A DNA stretch of 64,000 bases from Flavobacteriales bacterium UBA6770 (lineage in GTDB: Bacteria > Bacteroidota > Bacteroidia > Flavobacteriales_G > Salibacteraceae), in assembly GCA_905181875.1 (NCBI GenBank), contig CAJIZH010000004.1:62001-126000 (forward strand), written 5' to 3'. The notes beneath the pieces were generated by a model. The model had not been told where the DNA came from and did no database searches. It saw only the letters and a list, made by a program, of their open reading frames with translations. Within the stretch, counting starts at the first letter, position 1; every line of letters begins with the position of its first letter. Below, one piece after another: positions 29,144 to 38,408 of the stretch. The position numbers and the translations under genes are program-made.

Positions 29144-30640
29144 TACTTCAAATAGTTGAAATGCTAAAGGTATTGATTCAATAATATCCCCTGCATTCAT
29201 AGCTTCCTCTCCAAGTTTTTCGGCAGCAATATCTCCAGCTAAACCATGCAGATAAACTCCAAGTATTGCTGCATACATTGGATGATACTTACGAGCCAAT
29301 AAACCTGTAATTAACCCTGAGAGCACGTCCCCACTGCCTGCAGTAGCCATTCCTGGATTTCCTGTTGAATTGTAATATACTCTTCCATCAGGAAGTGATA
29401 TTTGTGAATTTGGACCTTTTAGAATAACAATGCACTCAAACTTTTTGGAAAACTCTATTTGTGCTTTAAGCCTATCAAATGAATCTTCAGTATTTACAAT
29501 TAAGCGCTTAAACTCTCCAAGATGCGGAGTAAAAATTGAATTTTGAGGAATAAAACTTAACCAGGTTTTATTTTCAGATAAAATATTGAGTGCATCTGCA
29601 TCGATCAACATTGGTACTTTACAATTCTGAATTAAAGCCTTCAGAAAGTTCGTACTAGATTTACCAACTCCAATTCCTGGTCCTATTCCAATTGAAGTAT
29701 AAGCATCAATTGCAGGAACCGAAGATATTTCTTCATCACCAAGCAACACTGACATAGCTTCTGGACAACTCACTTGCAACGGAATTAAAAGCGAATCAGG
29801 TATCCCCATCGTAAGTAAACCTACACCGGACCGCATTGCAGCCTTTGCTGATAGAATTGCTGCACCTCCTTTAGTTTTACTTCCAGCGACCATTAGAGCG
29901 TGACCAAAACTTCCTTTATAATTATGCTTTTGTCTAGGTTGTAAAATTTCTGAAATTTCTTGTGGTTGTATATAATTATAGGTTGATTCTGCATCTTCAA
30001 TAAACCTGTTGTCCAGTCCTATATCTAATAACTTCCAATCTCCTACTCGGTTTGCATTTTCCGAAATAAAAAAACTATGAGGTGGCGTCTGAAAAGTTAA
30101 TGAAACATTTGCTTCAATAGAGGTTTGGTCTTTTTGATTCATCGTATCCATGAACAAACCTGCAGGCACGTCAATGGAAATAATAAACTTTCCTGATGCA
30201 TTTAATTCTTGAACGCTCTGTTTAAGCAGTCCTTTCAGCTGCTTATTTAAACCCGAACCCAACAAAGCATCAATTAAGATATAGCCACTTTTTATATTGA
30301 TTTTATCAGATTCCGAATAATCTTCGGTTTCAATAGACAACTTTTTAAGTCTTTCCAGGTTAGTTACAAAATCTTTTGAGTCATTTTCAGAAAATCGAAT
30401 TATCGAAACCTCTACCTTATAGTTTTCTGCAATTAATAGTCTCGCTATGGCAAGGCCATCTCCACCATTATTTCCTGTTCCGCAAAATACTTGGAATTTA
30501 GACTCCTCTGAAAAATTCTTCAGAATCCAACTTACACAAGCCTTAGCAGCCCGCTCCATCAGATCAATAGAACTTATTGGCTCATTCTTGATCGAAAATT
30601 TATCTGCGGTTCTTTTTTGTTGAGAACTAAGAATTTTCAT
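29141..30640 (-). CDS. nnr: Bifunctional NAD(P)H-hydrate epimerase / ADP-dependent NAD(P)H-hydrate dehydratase
   Basis: FCGTGNNGGDGLAIARLL (epimerase) and KHNYKGSFGHALMVAGSKTKGGAAILSAKAAMRSGVG, GNPGMATAGSGDVLSGLITGLLAR (dehydratase). Confidence 0.93.
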   Translation of the reverse strand: MKILSSQQKRTADKFSIKNEPISSIDLMERAAKACVSWILKNFSEESKFQVFCGTGNNGGDGLAIARLLIAENYKVEVSIIRFSENDSKDFVTNLERLKKLSIETEDYSESDKINIKSGYILIDALLGSGLNKQLKGLLKQSVQELNASGKFIISIDVPAGLFMDTMNQKDQTSIEANVSLTFQTPPHSFFISENANRVGDWKLLDIGLDNRFIEDAESTYNYIQPQEISEILQPRQKHNYKGSFGHALMVAGSKTKGGAAILSAKAAMRSGVGLLTMGIPDSLLIPLQVSCPEAMSVLLGDEEISSVPAIDAYTSIGIGPGIGVGKSSTNFLKALIQNCKVPMLIDADALNILSENKTWLSFIPQNSIFTPHLGEFKRLIVNTEDSFDRLKAQIEFSKKFECIVILKGPNSQISLPDGRVYYNSTGNPGMATAGSGDVLSGLITGLLARKYHPMYAAILGVYLHGLAGDIAAEKLGEEAMNAGDIIESIPLAFQLFEV

Positions 30641-31217
30641 TCAATATTTTTTTATGAATCTTCATAACCTGAGAAATCAAAGAATTATCTTCATCATTGC
30701 AAATAACAAAATCTGAAAGTGCCTTCTTTTTATCCTCATCCCATTGATTAATGATTCTTGACTCTACCTCACTTTTTGTAATGGAATCTCTTTTCATAAC
30801 TCGGTCAATTCTGGTTTCAAGAGAAGCACTTACTAAAATAATTTTATCGCATCCAACGTGGCTTCCACTCTCAAAAAGAATGGCGGCTTCTTTAACCACA
30901 TAAGGAGCACTATTATTATCCGCTTTCCATTTTTCAAAGTCTGTGGATACCGCAGGATGTATGATTGCGTTTAACTGCTCCAGTATTTTTGGATGTCCAA
31001 AGGATTCTATCGCAATAAGCTTTCGATTAACAGTGCCATTAACTATACTGTTTTCACCAAAAAGTGTTTTTATTTTATTCTGAACCTCACCATCAATATC
31101 AACAATTCGTTTTGCACGGTCATCAGCAATATATATTGGGATATTCAGCAAATCGAACAGCCTAGAAACAGTCGTTTTTCCGGCCCCTATGCCACCTGTT
31201 AGACCAATTACTATCAC
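30627..31217 (-). CDS. coaE: Dephospho-CoA kinase
   Basis: IGLTGGIGAGKTTVSRLF, DDRAKRIVD, VVKEAAILFESG. Confidence 0.95.
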   Translation of the reverse strand: MIVIGLTGGIGAGKTTVSRLFDLLNIPIYIADDRAKRIVDIDGEVQNKIKTLFGENSIVNGTVNRKLIAIESFGHPKILEQLNAIIHPAVSTDFEKWKADNNSAPYVVKEAAILFESGSHVGCDKIILVSASLETRIDRVMKRDSITKSEVESRIINQWDEDKKKALSDFVICNDEDNSLISQVMKIHKKILNENS

Positions 31218-31219
31218 AA

Positions 31220-32212
31220 TCAGTTTTTAAGTATATACTCTACTCTGTGAGGACTGTAACCTAGAACTTCAACATGACTTGGTGACTTTACCATTTTTAC
31301 CGTCATATATTTTTTAGATATATCAAAATCAGACGTTTCAACAATAAAAGAAAACTGACTAGCATTTAAATTATCAAAGTCTGTTAGCCCAATTTTCACA
31401 CGAATCGAAACAGCGCTTGGGAATAGTTTAATTTCTTTACCTAAAGTATCAACTACTATTTCAATAGGCACCGTCAATTCTTTTTCTGTTTCCTTATCGA
31501 CAAGAACAACTAATCGCACATACTTTGTACGTGAACTAAAATTCTTAGGGAAATTCAGATGTACATCTTTCGATACAGATTTCTCTAGTTCATCTAATAC
31601 AAGCAAGTCAGAAGAAATAAAATCCAACTTATTCAACAAAGAATTCGGACCAGAAAGAAGAATCTGTTTTGGAATAACTGAAATAGAATCTTTTAAATAA
31701 CACTGATCTTTTATTGTGTAATCGACATTTGGACGTACATCTATTCTCCGTTGAGTAATTGGATCAGTATAAATTTTAAGCGAATCTATATTAATGCTTT
31801 CAATTTTTATATCTGAAGGTATTTCAGAATCCGCAAGCTCTTTCAAACGAAATTTAGGAATAACACTTAAATCCCCATCCGCCCTAAATTTCTTAATTCC
31901 TGAAGCATAGTCAACTGAAAGAGAGTCTAGACTTCCAAATAAATAAAACGAGAGCAGCTTAAAACCAAAACCATTTACCTCAACTGTCAAAAATTCAGGT
32001 AAATCATTTATGATTACTTGATCCTTCGGCACGTTTTCATAACGTAGCGGAAAATTCAACTCTGTTGAGTAATCTTTAGTAAACGCATTCAACAGCCAAA
32101 ACACAGTTGTTAAACACAAGCAAATAAGAAATACCGAGAGGTTTTTACCTAATCTTATTCCAAAAACAACTTGGGAATTTTCATCAGAAGAATGTAGGTT
32201 TACCTCATCCAC
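31220..32212 (-). CDS. YbbR-like domain protein
   Basis: Single N-terminal TM, repeats of YbbR type (SIPKQILLSGPNSLLNKLDFI); adjacent to yajC. Confidence 0.7.
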   Translation of the reverse strand: MDEVNLHSSDENSQVVFGIRLGKNLSVFLICLCLTTVFWLLNAFTKDYSTELNFPLRYENVPKDQVIINDLPEFLTVEVNGFGFKLLSFYLFGSLDSLSVDYASGIKKFRADGDLSVIPKFRLKELADSEIPSDIKIESINIDSLKIYTDPITQRRIDVRPNVDYTIKDQCYLKDSISVIPKQILLSGPNSLLNKLDFISSDLLVLDELEKSVSKDVHLNFPKNFSSRTKYVRLVVLVDKETEKELTVPIEIVVDTLGKEIKLFPSAVSIRVKIGLTDFDNLNASQFSFIVETSDFDISKKYMTVKMVKSPSHVEVLGYSPHRVEYILKN

Positions 32213-32215
32213 ACA

Positions 32216-32542
32216 TTACTTGTTTTTTTCTATTTCAGCCACAGCTTCAGTAGCGTTACCGGCAGAAAAATCTAATGAAACAGCTGATTTTTCTACTCGC
32301 ATTTTTGCTCCACCATCAGCTTCTAACATAATAGTGGTTTCATTAATGTCTTTAATCTTACCATGAATTCCTCCAATGGTAACGACCTTATCTCCTTTAG
32401 CTAAAGACTTTCTAAATTCTTTTTGCTTCTTGGCCTTTTTTTGTTGAGGTCTAATTATAAAGAAGTAAAAAACAAGTGCTAGAGCACCGAAAAAAACCAT
32501 ATTCATGGCTCCCCCGCCTCCCGAAATTTGTAATAATATCAT
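32216..32542 (-). CDS. yajC: Preprotein translocase subunit YajC
   Basis: [40 protein letters not shown]. Confidence 0.93.
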   Translation of the reverse strand: MILLQISGGGGAMNMVFFGALALVFYFFIIRPQQKKAKKQKEFRKSLAKGDKVVTIGGIHGKIKDINETTIMLEADGGAKMRVEKSAVSLDFSAGNATEAVAEIEKNK

Positions 32543-32552
32543 ATTATATAAT

Positions 32553-33038
32553 CTATTTAGATTCTTCTGTAGCTACAGTTGGTTGATCTACAACAATTGT
32601 TTCTTCTGTATTCTCAGCATCGGTTTCTTCAGCTGCTGGCTTGATAACATTTCCAGTAAGCGCAACAACAGTAGTACTGGGCTGCGTATTAGCTATAACA
32701 GAAACTTTTTTATGCTGTTTCCCGTTTTTCCCTTCACTGTTAAAAACTACTCGTATTTCAGCAGATTCTCCTGGTGCTATTGGTTTTCTTGGCCAATCTG
32801 GAACTGTACAACCACAACTTCCTTTAGCAGAACTTATCACCAAATCAGATTCACCAACATTAGTAAACTGATAGGTAAACTTTACTTTTTCGCCCTGAGT
32901 AATTTCACCAAAATCATGTAAATCATTCTCAAATTTGATTTCAGTCAAATTTTCAACTATGTCTGTTGTAACTTCTTTTTTTTCCTCACTGCAAGCAACC
33001 AATAGAAAAAGGGCGCTTATAAATGCAAAGTATTTCAT
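32553..33038 (-). CDS. DUF1573 domain lipoprotein
   Basis: Lipobox [48 protein letters not shown]. Confidence 0.88.
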   Translation of the reverse strand: MKYFAFISALFLLVACSEEKKEVTTDIVENLTEIKFENDLHDFGEITQGEKVKFTYQFTNVGESDLVISSAKGSCGCTVPDWPRKPIAPGESAEIRVVFNSEGKNGKQHKKVSVIANTQPSTTVVALTGNVIKPAAEETDAENTEETIVVDQPTVATEESK

Positions 33039-33100
33039 TGTCTTATGTTCTTTTTGTTTGTTTTGGCAAAATTAATAAAAGCCGTGAGGCCTATCACATC

Positions 33101-33997
33101 TTATTTACCCTTTAAAAGTTCTTTAGTTCTTTTTAATATTCCGTCAGATTGATAGTGATAATATTTTTCAGCTATTGCTCCAAAGCTTGAATAAAACCGT
33201 GCAGTACCAGCGTTATCAGAACCTTCAAAATCAAAGGTTTTATTTGAATTTGAAAATTTATTTATTAGCTCCGAAATCAAAAGTGGCATTGCTCCTATTT
33301 CTTTTCCTTTTTCTCCCAATGCTGTAAAGATTAATGTGACTCTTTTTTCACTGACTAAAACCATTGCAAAAGCGACATTCTCTCCTTTAAGCTCAATCGC
33401 ATAAATCTCAGCAAAATCAGCTACTGAAATTAACTTTAATTCCTGAAACCAAACTTTACTTAATCCATAGTTCTTCTGTGATTGGAAAAGTTCAATTGCT
33501 TCTGCAATTGAGTTTTTATTAGATTCCTTAAAATAAGCACCTGATTTTTGTGCTTTTTTTATACCTCGTTGTGTATTTGTTTTAAAAAACTTTCGTAAAG
33601 CGTCATGAGTTTGATTTAATGGAAGAATCAAATTGACTCTTTCTGCACAAGACAAGCTCAAAAATATTTTTTTCTGTGTTACAAAATCAATATAGCTCAC
33701 GGAGGCTAATAATAGCCTTTCAAGCTCATTTACAGAAGGAATAAAAGATAAGTTAGTGAACGTATTTAGCCGCTGTATATGGTTTATTTGGCCCAAATAC
33801 TTTACCCCGAATTTTGATTTAAGCGAAACTGGCATTAAAGCTTCGTAATTACCGAATATTAATCCTTTCCAATTACTTGAAACTATATCTAGGTAATAAG
33901 TGTAGCCATATATGTGCTCATTTGAAGCAATTGCAATCATTTCATTCCATTTCTGATCTTCTATTTCAGAACGATTTAATAATCTCCAATGACTCAT
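33101..33997 (-). CDS. FemAB-like / GNAT-fold acyltransferase
   Basis: FKTNTQRGIKKAQKSG...FDFEGSDNAGTARFYSSFGAIAEKYYHY typical of FemAB/BioF2-like GNAT proteins. Confidence 0.65.
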   Translation of the reverse strand: MSHWRLLNRSEIEDQKWNEMIAIASNEHIYGYTYYLDIVSSNWKGLIFGNYEALMPVSLKSKFGVKYLGQINHIQRLNTFTNLSFIPSVNELERLLLASVSYIDFVTQKKIFLSLSCAERVNLILPLNQTHDALRKFFKTNTQRGIKKAQKSGAYFKESNKNSIAEAIELFQSQKNYGLSKVWFQELKLISVADFAEIYAIELKGENVAFAMVLVSEKRVTLIFTALGEKGKEIGAMPLLISELINKFSNSNKTFDFEGSDNAGTARFYSSFGAIAEKYYHYQSDGILKRTKELLKGK

Positions 33998-35307
33998 AGC
34001 TCCTTAACAGATTGAAGTAAATCAGAAAGTAGATTTTGCCAACCTTGCCAAGGATCCAATTGGCTCAGTGAATCAGAATGCCAAACGAAACAGAATTCGC
34101 CATCTACTTTCCTAACTTCCTTTGCTAACTTTAATGCTTCAACCAGAATACTTTCCGGTTCAGCTGGATGGTAATATTTATAGGTTGCTTCCATAAAACA
34201 AAAAGGATGTAACAATAAATTTGTTTCAATTTCCAGCTCTAAATCATAGAAATAATAAGGAGTACAAATCGAGGCCCTAAATCCAGAGTGATCCGGATAT
34301 CCCATAGAAAAATCATCTGTAATTTCTAGATCCATCAGATTCCGATAAGTATCGGGTAAATGTAATTTCAAAAAATGTTGACGGCTATATTTCACAGGAT
34401 AATGAAGTACTTTTGAAAGTCGTGTAAGTTCAATGGCCAATTTCTCAGAATTATCATTTGAAGCAAAGCTGGGATGTAAACCAACAAACGAATAATCATT
34501 TACATGCTTTATGACCGCTTGAAATTTGCGTGAAGTAATAGAAACACTCTTATCGTTTTTATCATAATCACCCACTAAAAAAAAGTAAACAAACTTCATC
34601 TCAAATTTTCTCTGAATAGCAATCAGCTGATCAAAAACTTCAAATGGATCTTCACTATTTCCAATCAATGTGCTCAGACGTTTTTTCAAATTAACAAAAT
34701 CAGTTTGAATAATATCTTTAGAGATCCCGACTACTGTGCGAACTATCCCTTTTTCTTTATAAGCAAAGGCACTATCAACATCGATTGTAGGAACAATTTG
34801 AAAGTTTAATTTTTTAAATCGAAGAGACTCAAACTTCTTCTCCAGTATTTCTTTCAATTCCAAAGCCCATGTGTTTATGACTGGTAATCCCAAAAAATCA
34901 GCATTATACGCTAAACTGTGCTTTGCTGAAAATCTACCATGCTTATCCTTGACGTGCGGCAAATACTCTTCGTATCGTGTTGCCAAATAAAACGTCGCAG
35001 AAAATAAATCAAATGGAAATTGAGAGTCATTTACTCTAAACAAACCGATTCCTTTATCAGTTGCAAACACTGGGACTTCAAATTGTTCTATGCCTCTTTC
35101 GAAAAGCAACCCGTATGGCACGAAATTCAACGCATTACCTATAGGCCTATAGGAATAGGAAAATTTCGGTCCATTGTATTCTTCGAACTCGCTTTCAATA
35201 TCCGTAAAGCTAACTGCCAACTTTAAAATATCCCTTAGAATCAAGTTTAATGAATACTTGACACGGGGTGTTAGCTGCTGAGAATAGACCAGTATATCCA
35301 AATTCAT
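33994..35307 (-). CDS. Polysaccharide deacetylase family protein
   Basis: VPTIDVDSAFAYKEKG, FVGLHPSFASND, ...YSRQHFLKLHLPDTYRNL; 4-bp overlap with the downstream gene. Confidence 0.75.
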   Translation of the reverse strand: MNLDILVYSQQLTPRVKYSLNLILRDILKLAVSFTDIESEFEEYNGPKFSYSYRPIGNALNFVPYGLLFERGIEQFEVPVFATDKGIGLFRVNDSQFPFDLFSATFYLATRYEEYLPHVKDKHGRFSAKHSLAYNADFLGLPVINTWALELKEILEKKFESLRFKKLNFQIVPTIDVDSAFAYKEKGIVRTVVGISKDIIQTDFVNLKKRLSTLIGNSEDPFEVFDQLIAIQRKFEMKFVYFFLVGDYDKNDKSVSITSRKFQAVIKHVNDYSFVGLHPSFASNDNSEKLAIELTRLSKVLHYPVKYSRQHFLKLHLPDTYRNLMDLEITDDFSMGYPDHSGFRASICTPYYFYDLELEIETNLLLHPFCFMEATYKYYHPAEPESILVEALKLAKEVRKVDGEFCFVWHSDSLSQLDPWQGWQNLLSDLLQSVKEL

Positions 35308-35313
35308 GAACCG

Positions 35314-36006
35314 CTAAAGTAAGCCTTCGTCCGCAAAACTGAAATAAGAATTTTCGGCGATAATAATATGATCTAACACGGGTATATCAAGAATATTCCC
35401 AGACTCCTTCATTTTTTTTGTCAAATTAATATCAGATTGACTTGGTTTCAAATTTCCTGATGGGTGGTTGTGTGCTAATATAATAGCACTTGCAAGATTA
35501 TCAATTGCTGCTTTAAAAATTACTCTTGAATCGGCTACTGTACCGCTAATACCGCCAGAACTAATCCTGATTTTTTTTATTACTTTATTAGCTCTATTCA
35601 TCAAAATAATCCAAAACTCTTCAGTATTCAAATCACTCAATTCGGCATGTAGCAGCTCAAAAGCGTCGTTACTAGAAGCTATTTTATTTTTTACATTAAT
35701 TTCTTGCGACCTCCTTCTTCTTCCTATTTCTAATGCAGCAGCAATCGATATAGATTTAGCTTCTCCTATTCCTTTGAAACTTTGAAGTTCTGATAAGTTA
35801 TATTTTCCAAGTTCGACTAAACTGTTTGAAGCCGAATCTAGAATTCGTCTAGCTAACTCTACCGCGCTTTCATTTCTGCTTCCAGAACCAAGAATAATGG
35901 CAAGTAACTCTGCATCGCTTAGAGAGGATCTACCCTTAAGAATGAATTTTTCACGTGGCCTATCGTCTTCAGCCCATTGCTTAATAGAAGTTTTGGAAGA
36001 TTTCAT
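35314..36006 (-). CDS. radC: RadC family protein (JAB/MPN domain)
   Basis: DRPREKFILKGRSSLSDAELLAIILGSGS, AIILAHNHPSGNLKPSQSDINLTKKM, LDHIIIAENSYFSFADEGLL. Confidence 0.95.
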   Translation of the reverse strand: MKSSKTSIKQWAEDDRPREKFILKGRSSLSDAELLAIILGSGSRNESAVELARRILDSASNSLVELGKYNLSELQSFKGIGEAKSISIAAALEIGRRRRSQEINVKNKIASSNDAFELLHAELSDLNTEEFWIILMNRANKVIKKIRISSGGISGTVADSRVIFKAAIDNLASAIILAHNHPSGNLKPSQSDINLTKKMKESGNILDIPVLDHIIIAENSYFSFADEGLL

Positions 36007-36026
36007 TCAATTAAAGTAACAAAAAA

Positions 36027-36057
36027 AGGCCCTTCACAAAATATAGTGAAAGGCCTT
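36027..36057 (-). terminator. Rho-independent terminator of the small acidic lipoprotein gene
   Basis: AAGGCCCTTCAC-AAAATATA-GTGAAAGGCCTT followed by T-run on the minus strand. Confidence 0.85.
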
Positions 36058-36084
36058 AAATAAAATAAGAAATAAATACTATTT

Positions 36085-36345
36085 CTAGTCGTTATCCATT
36101 TCTTCTGCAGCTTCTTCAACGACTTCTGCAGCTTCACCAGCAGCTGCGTCCATTTCTTCTCCTGCTGCTTCCATAACTTCGACTGCATCTGCTGCTTCAT
36201 CACCGACAGCTTCTATCATATCTTCAGCCTCCTCAGTTAATTCTTCAGTAACTTCCTGAACTTCTTCTTTCACTTCTTTCTTTTCCCCTTCAGCACATGC
36301 AATAAACATTGCAGCTGACATGAAAATCATTAGTACCTTTTTCAT
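36085..36345 (-). CDS. Small acidic Ala/Glu-rich lipoprotein
   Basis: Signal plus lipobox MKKVLMIFMSAAMFIACAEG then EVKEEVQEVTEELTEEAEDMIEAVGDEAADAVEVMEAAGEEMDAAAGEAAEVVEEAAEEMDND; flanked by its own terminator. Confidence 0.75.
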   Translation of the reverse strand: MKKVLMIFMSAAMFIACAEGEKKEVKEEVQEVTEELTEEAEDMIEAVGDEAADAVEVMEAAGEEMDAAAGEAAEVVEEAAEEMDND

Positions 36346-36451
36346 AATTGTTGTTTTAGATTATCAAAAATAGTCCGTTTGTTGGAATATGTTAACTTTT
36401 AAGAAAATGTTATGTACAATTGTATCTTAATTAATTGATTATATAACAAAA

Positions 36452-36482
36452 AAAGCCTTTTCGGTAAATCCAAAAAGGCTTA
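36452..36482 (-). terminator. Rho-independent terminator of rpsT
   Basis: AAGCCTTTT-CGGTAAATCC-AAAAAGGCTT, minus-strand T-run. Confidence 0.85.
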
Positions 36483-36507
36483 GCTATATATTATTGCGAG
36501 AAGCTAC

Positions 36508-36759
36508 TTAGAGTGCAGCAACCTTTTTTGAAAGTTTTGATTTCAAATTAGCAGCCTTGTTGGAATGAATAATATTTTTCTTTGCCAACTTATCTATCAT
36601 TGAAAATACCTTAGGTAAAGCTGCAGCTGCAACTTTCTTGTCAGTCTCTATTCTTAACTCACGAATAGCATTTCGTGTAGTCTTGAAAACATAACGATTA
36701 AGCTCTCTACGAACCTTGATCTGTCTTATTCTTTTTAATGCTGACTTATGATTTGCCAT
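36508..36759 (-). CDS. rpsT: 30S ribosomal protein S20
   Basis: [34 protein letters not shown]...[29 protein letters not shown]. Confidence 0.97.
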   Translation of the reverse strand: MANHKSALKRIRQIKVRRELNRYVFKTTRNAIRELRIETDKKVAAAALPKVFSMIDKLAKKNIIHSNKAANLKSKLSKKVAAL

Positions 36760-36784
36760 ACCTGTTTTTTATTTAAAAAAATTG

Positions 36785-36856
36785 TAGCCCATAGGAGAAT
36801 CGAACTCCTGTTACCAGGATGAAAACCTGGCGTCCTAACCACTAGACGAATGGGCC
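36785..36856 (-). tRNA. tRNA-Glu (anticodon TTC)
   Basis: GGCCCATTCGTCTAGTGGTTAGGACGCCAGGTTTTCATCCTGGTAACAGGAGTTCGATTCTCCTATGGGCTA folds as a cloverleaf; anticodon loop TTTTCAT; T-loop GTTCGATTC. Confidence 0.97.
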
Positions 36857-37036
36857 ATTTTAAAATCCAAACTCTTACAGCTTGAATCTTCAAAACAATA
36901 GCTTTTTTCAAAGCGTGTGCAAAAGTAACTATCCTTTTAAAAACACAAAATATATTCCTTCTTTTTTTTAATTATATATACGTATTAATTAACAATTATC
37001 ACAAATCGGAATCAAAGCATGTCTTAATTTTGTGAA

Positions 37037-37228
37037 ATGAAATTAATACTATTGTCAATAGGCTTATTAGGATTAGGATTTGCAGGGATTGCTATTAAAA
37101 TTCTTGTTAAAAAAGAAGGCACATTCGCAGGAACATGCGCATCAAACAACCCTATGTTAAACGAAGATGGGCAACCCTGTAGTTTTTGTGGTGCCTTACC
37201 AGATGCTAAGTGTAAAAAAGAGGAATAG
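37037..37228 (+). CDS. Small Cys-rich membrane-anchored protein beside apbE/nqr
   Basis: 63 aa: one TM segment then GTFAGTCASNNPMLNEDGQPCSFCGALPDAKCKKEE (four Cys). Confidence 0.75.
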   Translation: MKLILLSIGLLGLGFAGIAIKILVKKEGTFAGTCASNNPMLNEDGQPCSFCGALPDAKCKKEE

Positions 37229-37230
37229 AT

Positions 37231-38346
37231 TTAGTTCAATTCTATCACAAGCATTTCTTCTAATCCTTGTGTAGTGTAGAATTTATAGTTTCTATCTTTT
37301 CCTTCATAAATTAAGAAAGCATCTAATGTTTCACCTTCTTCCGAGAGGAGAAACTCTACGCTTTTTTCAAGTCCCATAACCATAAAAGCAGTTGCAAAAG
37401 CATCAGCAGTTGCGCAATCATTGGCTACCACAGTGGCACTGAGAAGCGTATTCTTTGCAGGAAATCCTGTTGTTGGATTAATGGTATGATGAATATTAAC
37501 TCCAGCAATTTTAGTGAATTTTCGATAATTCCCAGATGTAGCAATTGCTTTATCCAGTACTCGCAACTTTGCTTGAATTGATCTTGCTTCCTCTTCTGAT
37601 GATGGCTTATCTATTCCTATTAACCAGTTATCACCTGATGGGTGGGTTCCTTTAGCATACATTTCTCCTCCTAATTCTATTAAAAAAGAACTAACTCCAG
37701 AATTAATAAAATAATCAGCTATTATGTCAACCGAATAGCCTTGTGCTATTGCATTAAAATCAAATTGCTTACGAAAACCTGATTGCAATAATCTAACTGA
37801 TTCACTAGAGTTCGAACTTAGCATAAGCTCATCTAGCTTACAAACCCTCGAACCTTTAAATAGTTTAACTGAATCTAGTTGAAGTGATTTCAGAAGTTCT
37901 TGAACCTTTCCTGTATCAATTGACAATGTGTTTTCATTTGCCGACCCTAATCCATAATAATCTAATAATGGTTTTACTAAAGGGTTGAAGGAACCTTCAG
38001 TGGCTCGATGATAAGTTGAAGAAAGATTAAGGTTACTAATAAAATGCTTATCTAACAATACAGAATCCTGACCAGCATTAAATTTTGAAATTATACTTTC
38101 CTTGTTCCAAGTAGACATCGAGGAATCAATCTCGTTTAAAATAGAATCAATATCTTTTTTAACAATTGTATCTTTCGAAAAATACTTAATGGAATAAGTA
38201 GTCCCTTGGGCACGGCCTTTAATTACTTTTCTGAGATTACTTTTTTTGTATTCTAAAGTATCATAATTACTGCAAGAGCTAAATAGTAGAATATATATAA
38301 TAAATTGAATAAAAAAGCTTTGGAAAGTTCGAAATATTATATTCAT
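37231..38346 (-). CDS. apbE: FAD:protein FMN transferase (ApbE), lipoprotein
   Basis: LLFSSCSNYD lipobox; GRAQGTTYSIKYF, DFNAIAQGYSVDIIADYF, IHHTINPTTGFPAKN, ADAFATAFMVMG. Confidence 0.95.
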   Translation of the reverse strand: MNIIFRTFQSFFIQFIIYILLFSSCSNYDTLEYKKSNLRKVIKGRAQGTTYSIKYFSKDTIVKKDIDSILNEIDSSMSTWNKESIISKFNAGQDSVLLDKHFISNLNLSSTYHRATEGSFNPLVKPLLDYYGLGSANENTLSIDTGKVQELLKSLQLDSVKLFKGSRVCKLDELMLSSNSSESVRLLQSGFRKQFDFNAIAQGYSVDIIADYFINSGVSSFLIELGGEMYAKGTHPSGDNWLIGIDKPSSEEEARSIQAKLRVLDKAIATSGNYRKFTKIAGVNIHHTINPTTGFPAKNTLLSATVVANDCATADAFATAFMVMGLEKSVEFLLSEEGETLDAFLIYEGKDRNYKFYTTQGLEEMLVIELN

Positions 38347-38408
38347 GTGGTTAAAGTACAGGATTCAAAATAAAAACACCTCCTAAATCAGAAAGGGTTT
38401 TAAATATT

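Noticed and set aside
36003-36203. ORF MMKQQMQSKLWKQQEKKWTQLLVKLQKSLKK overlapping the acidic lipoprotein gene
   Set aside because: It is the shifted frame of the low-complexity GAA/GCA-rich lipoprotein gene; the other frame has signal peptide, lipobox and a properly placed terminator.
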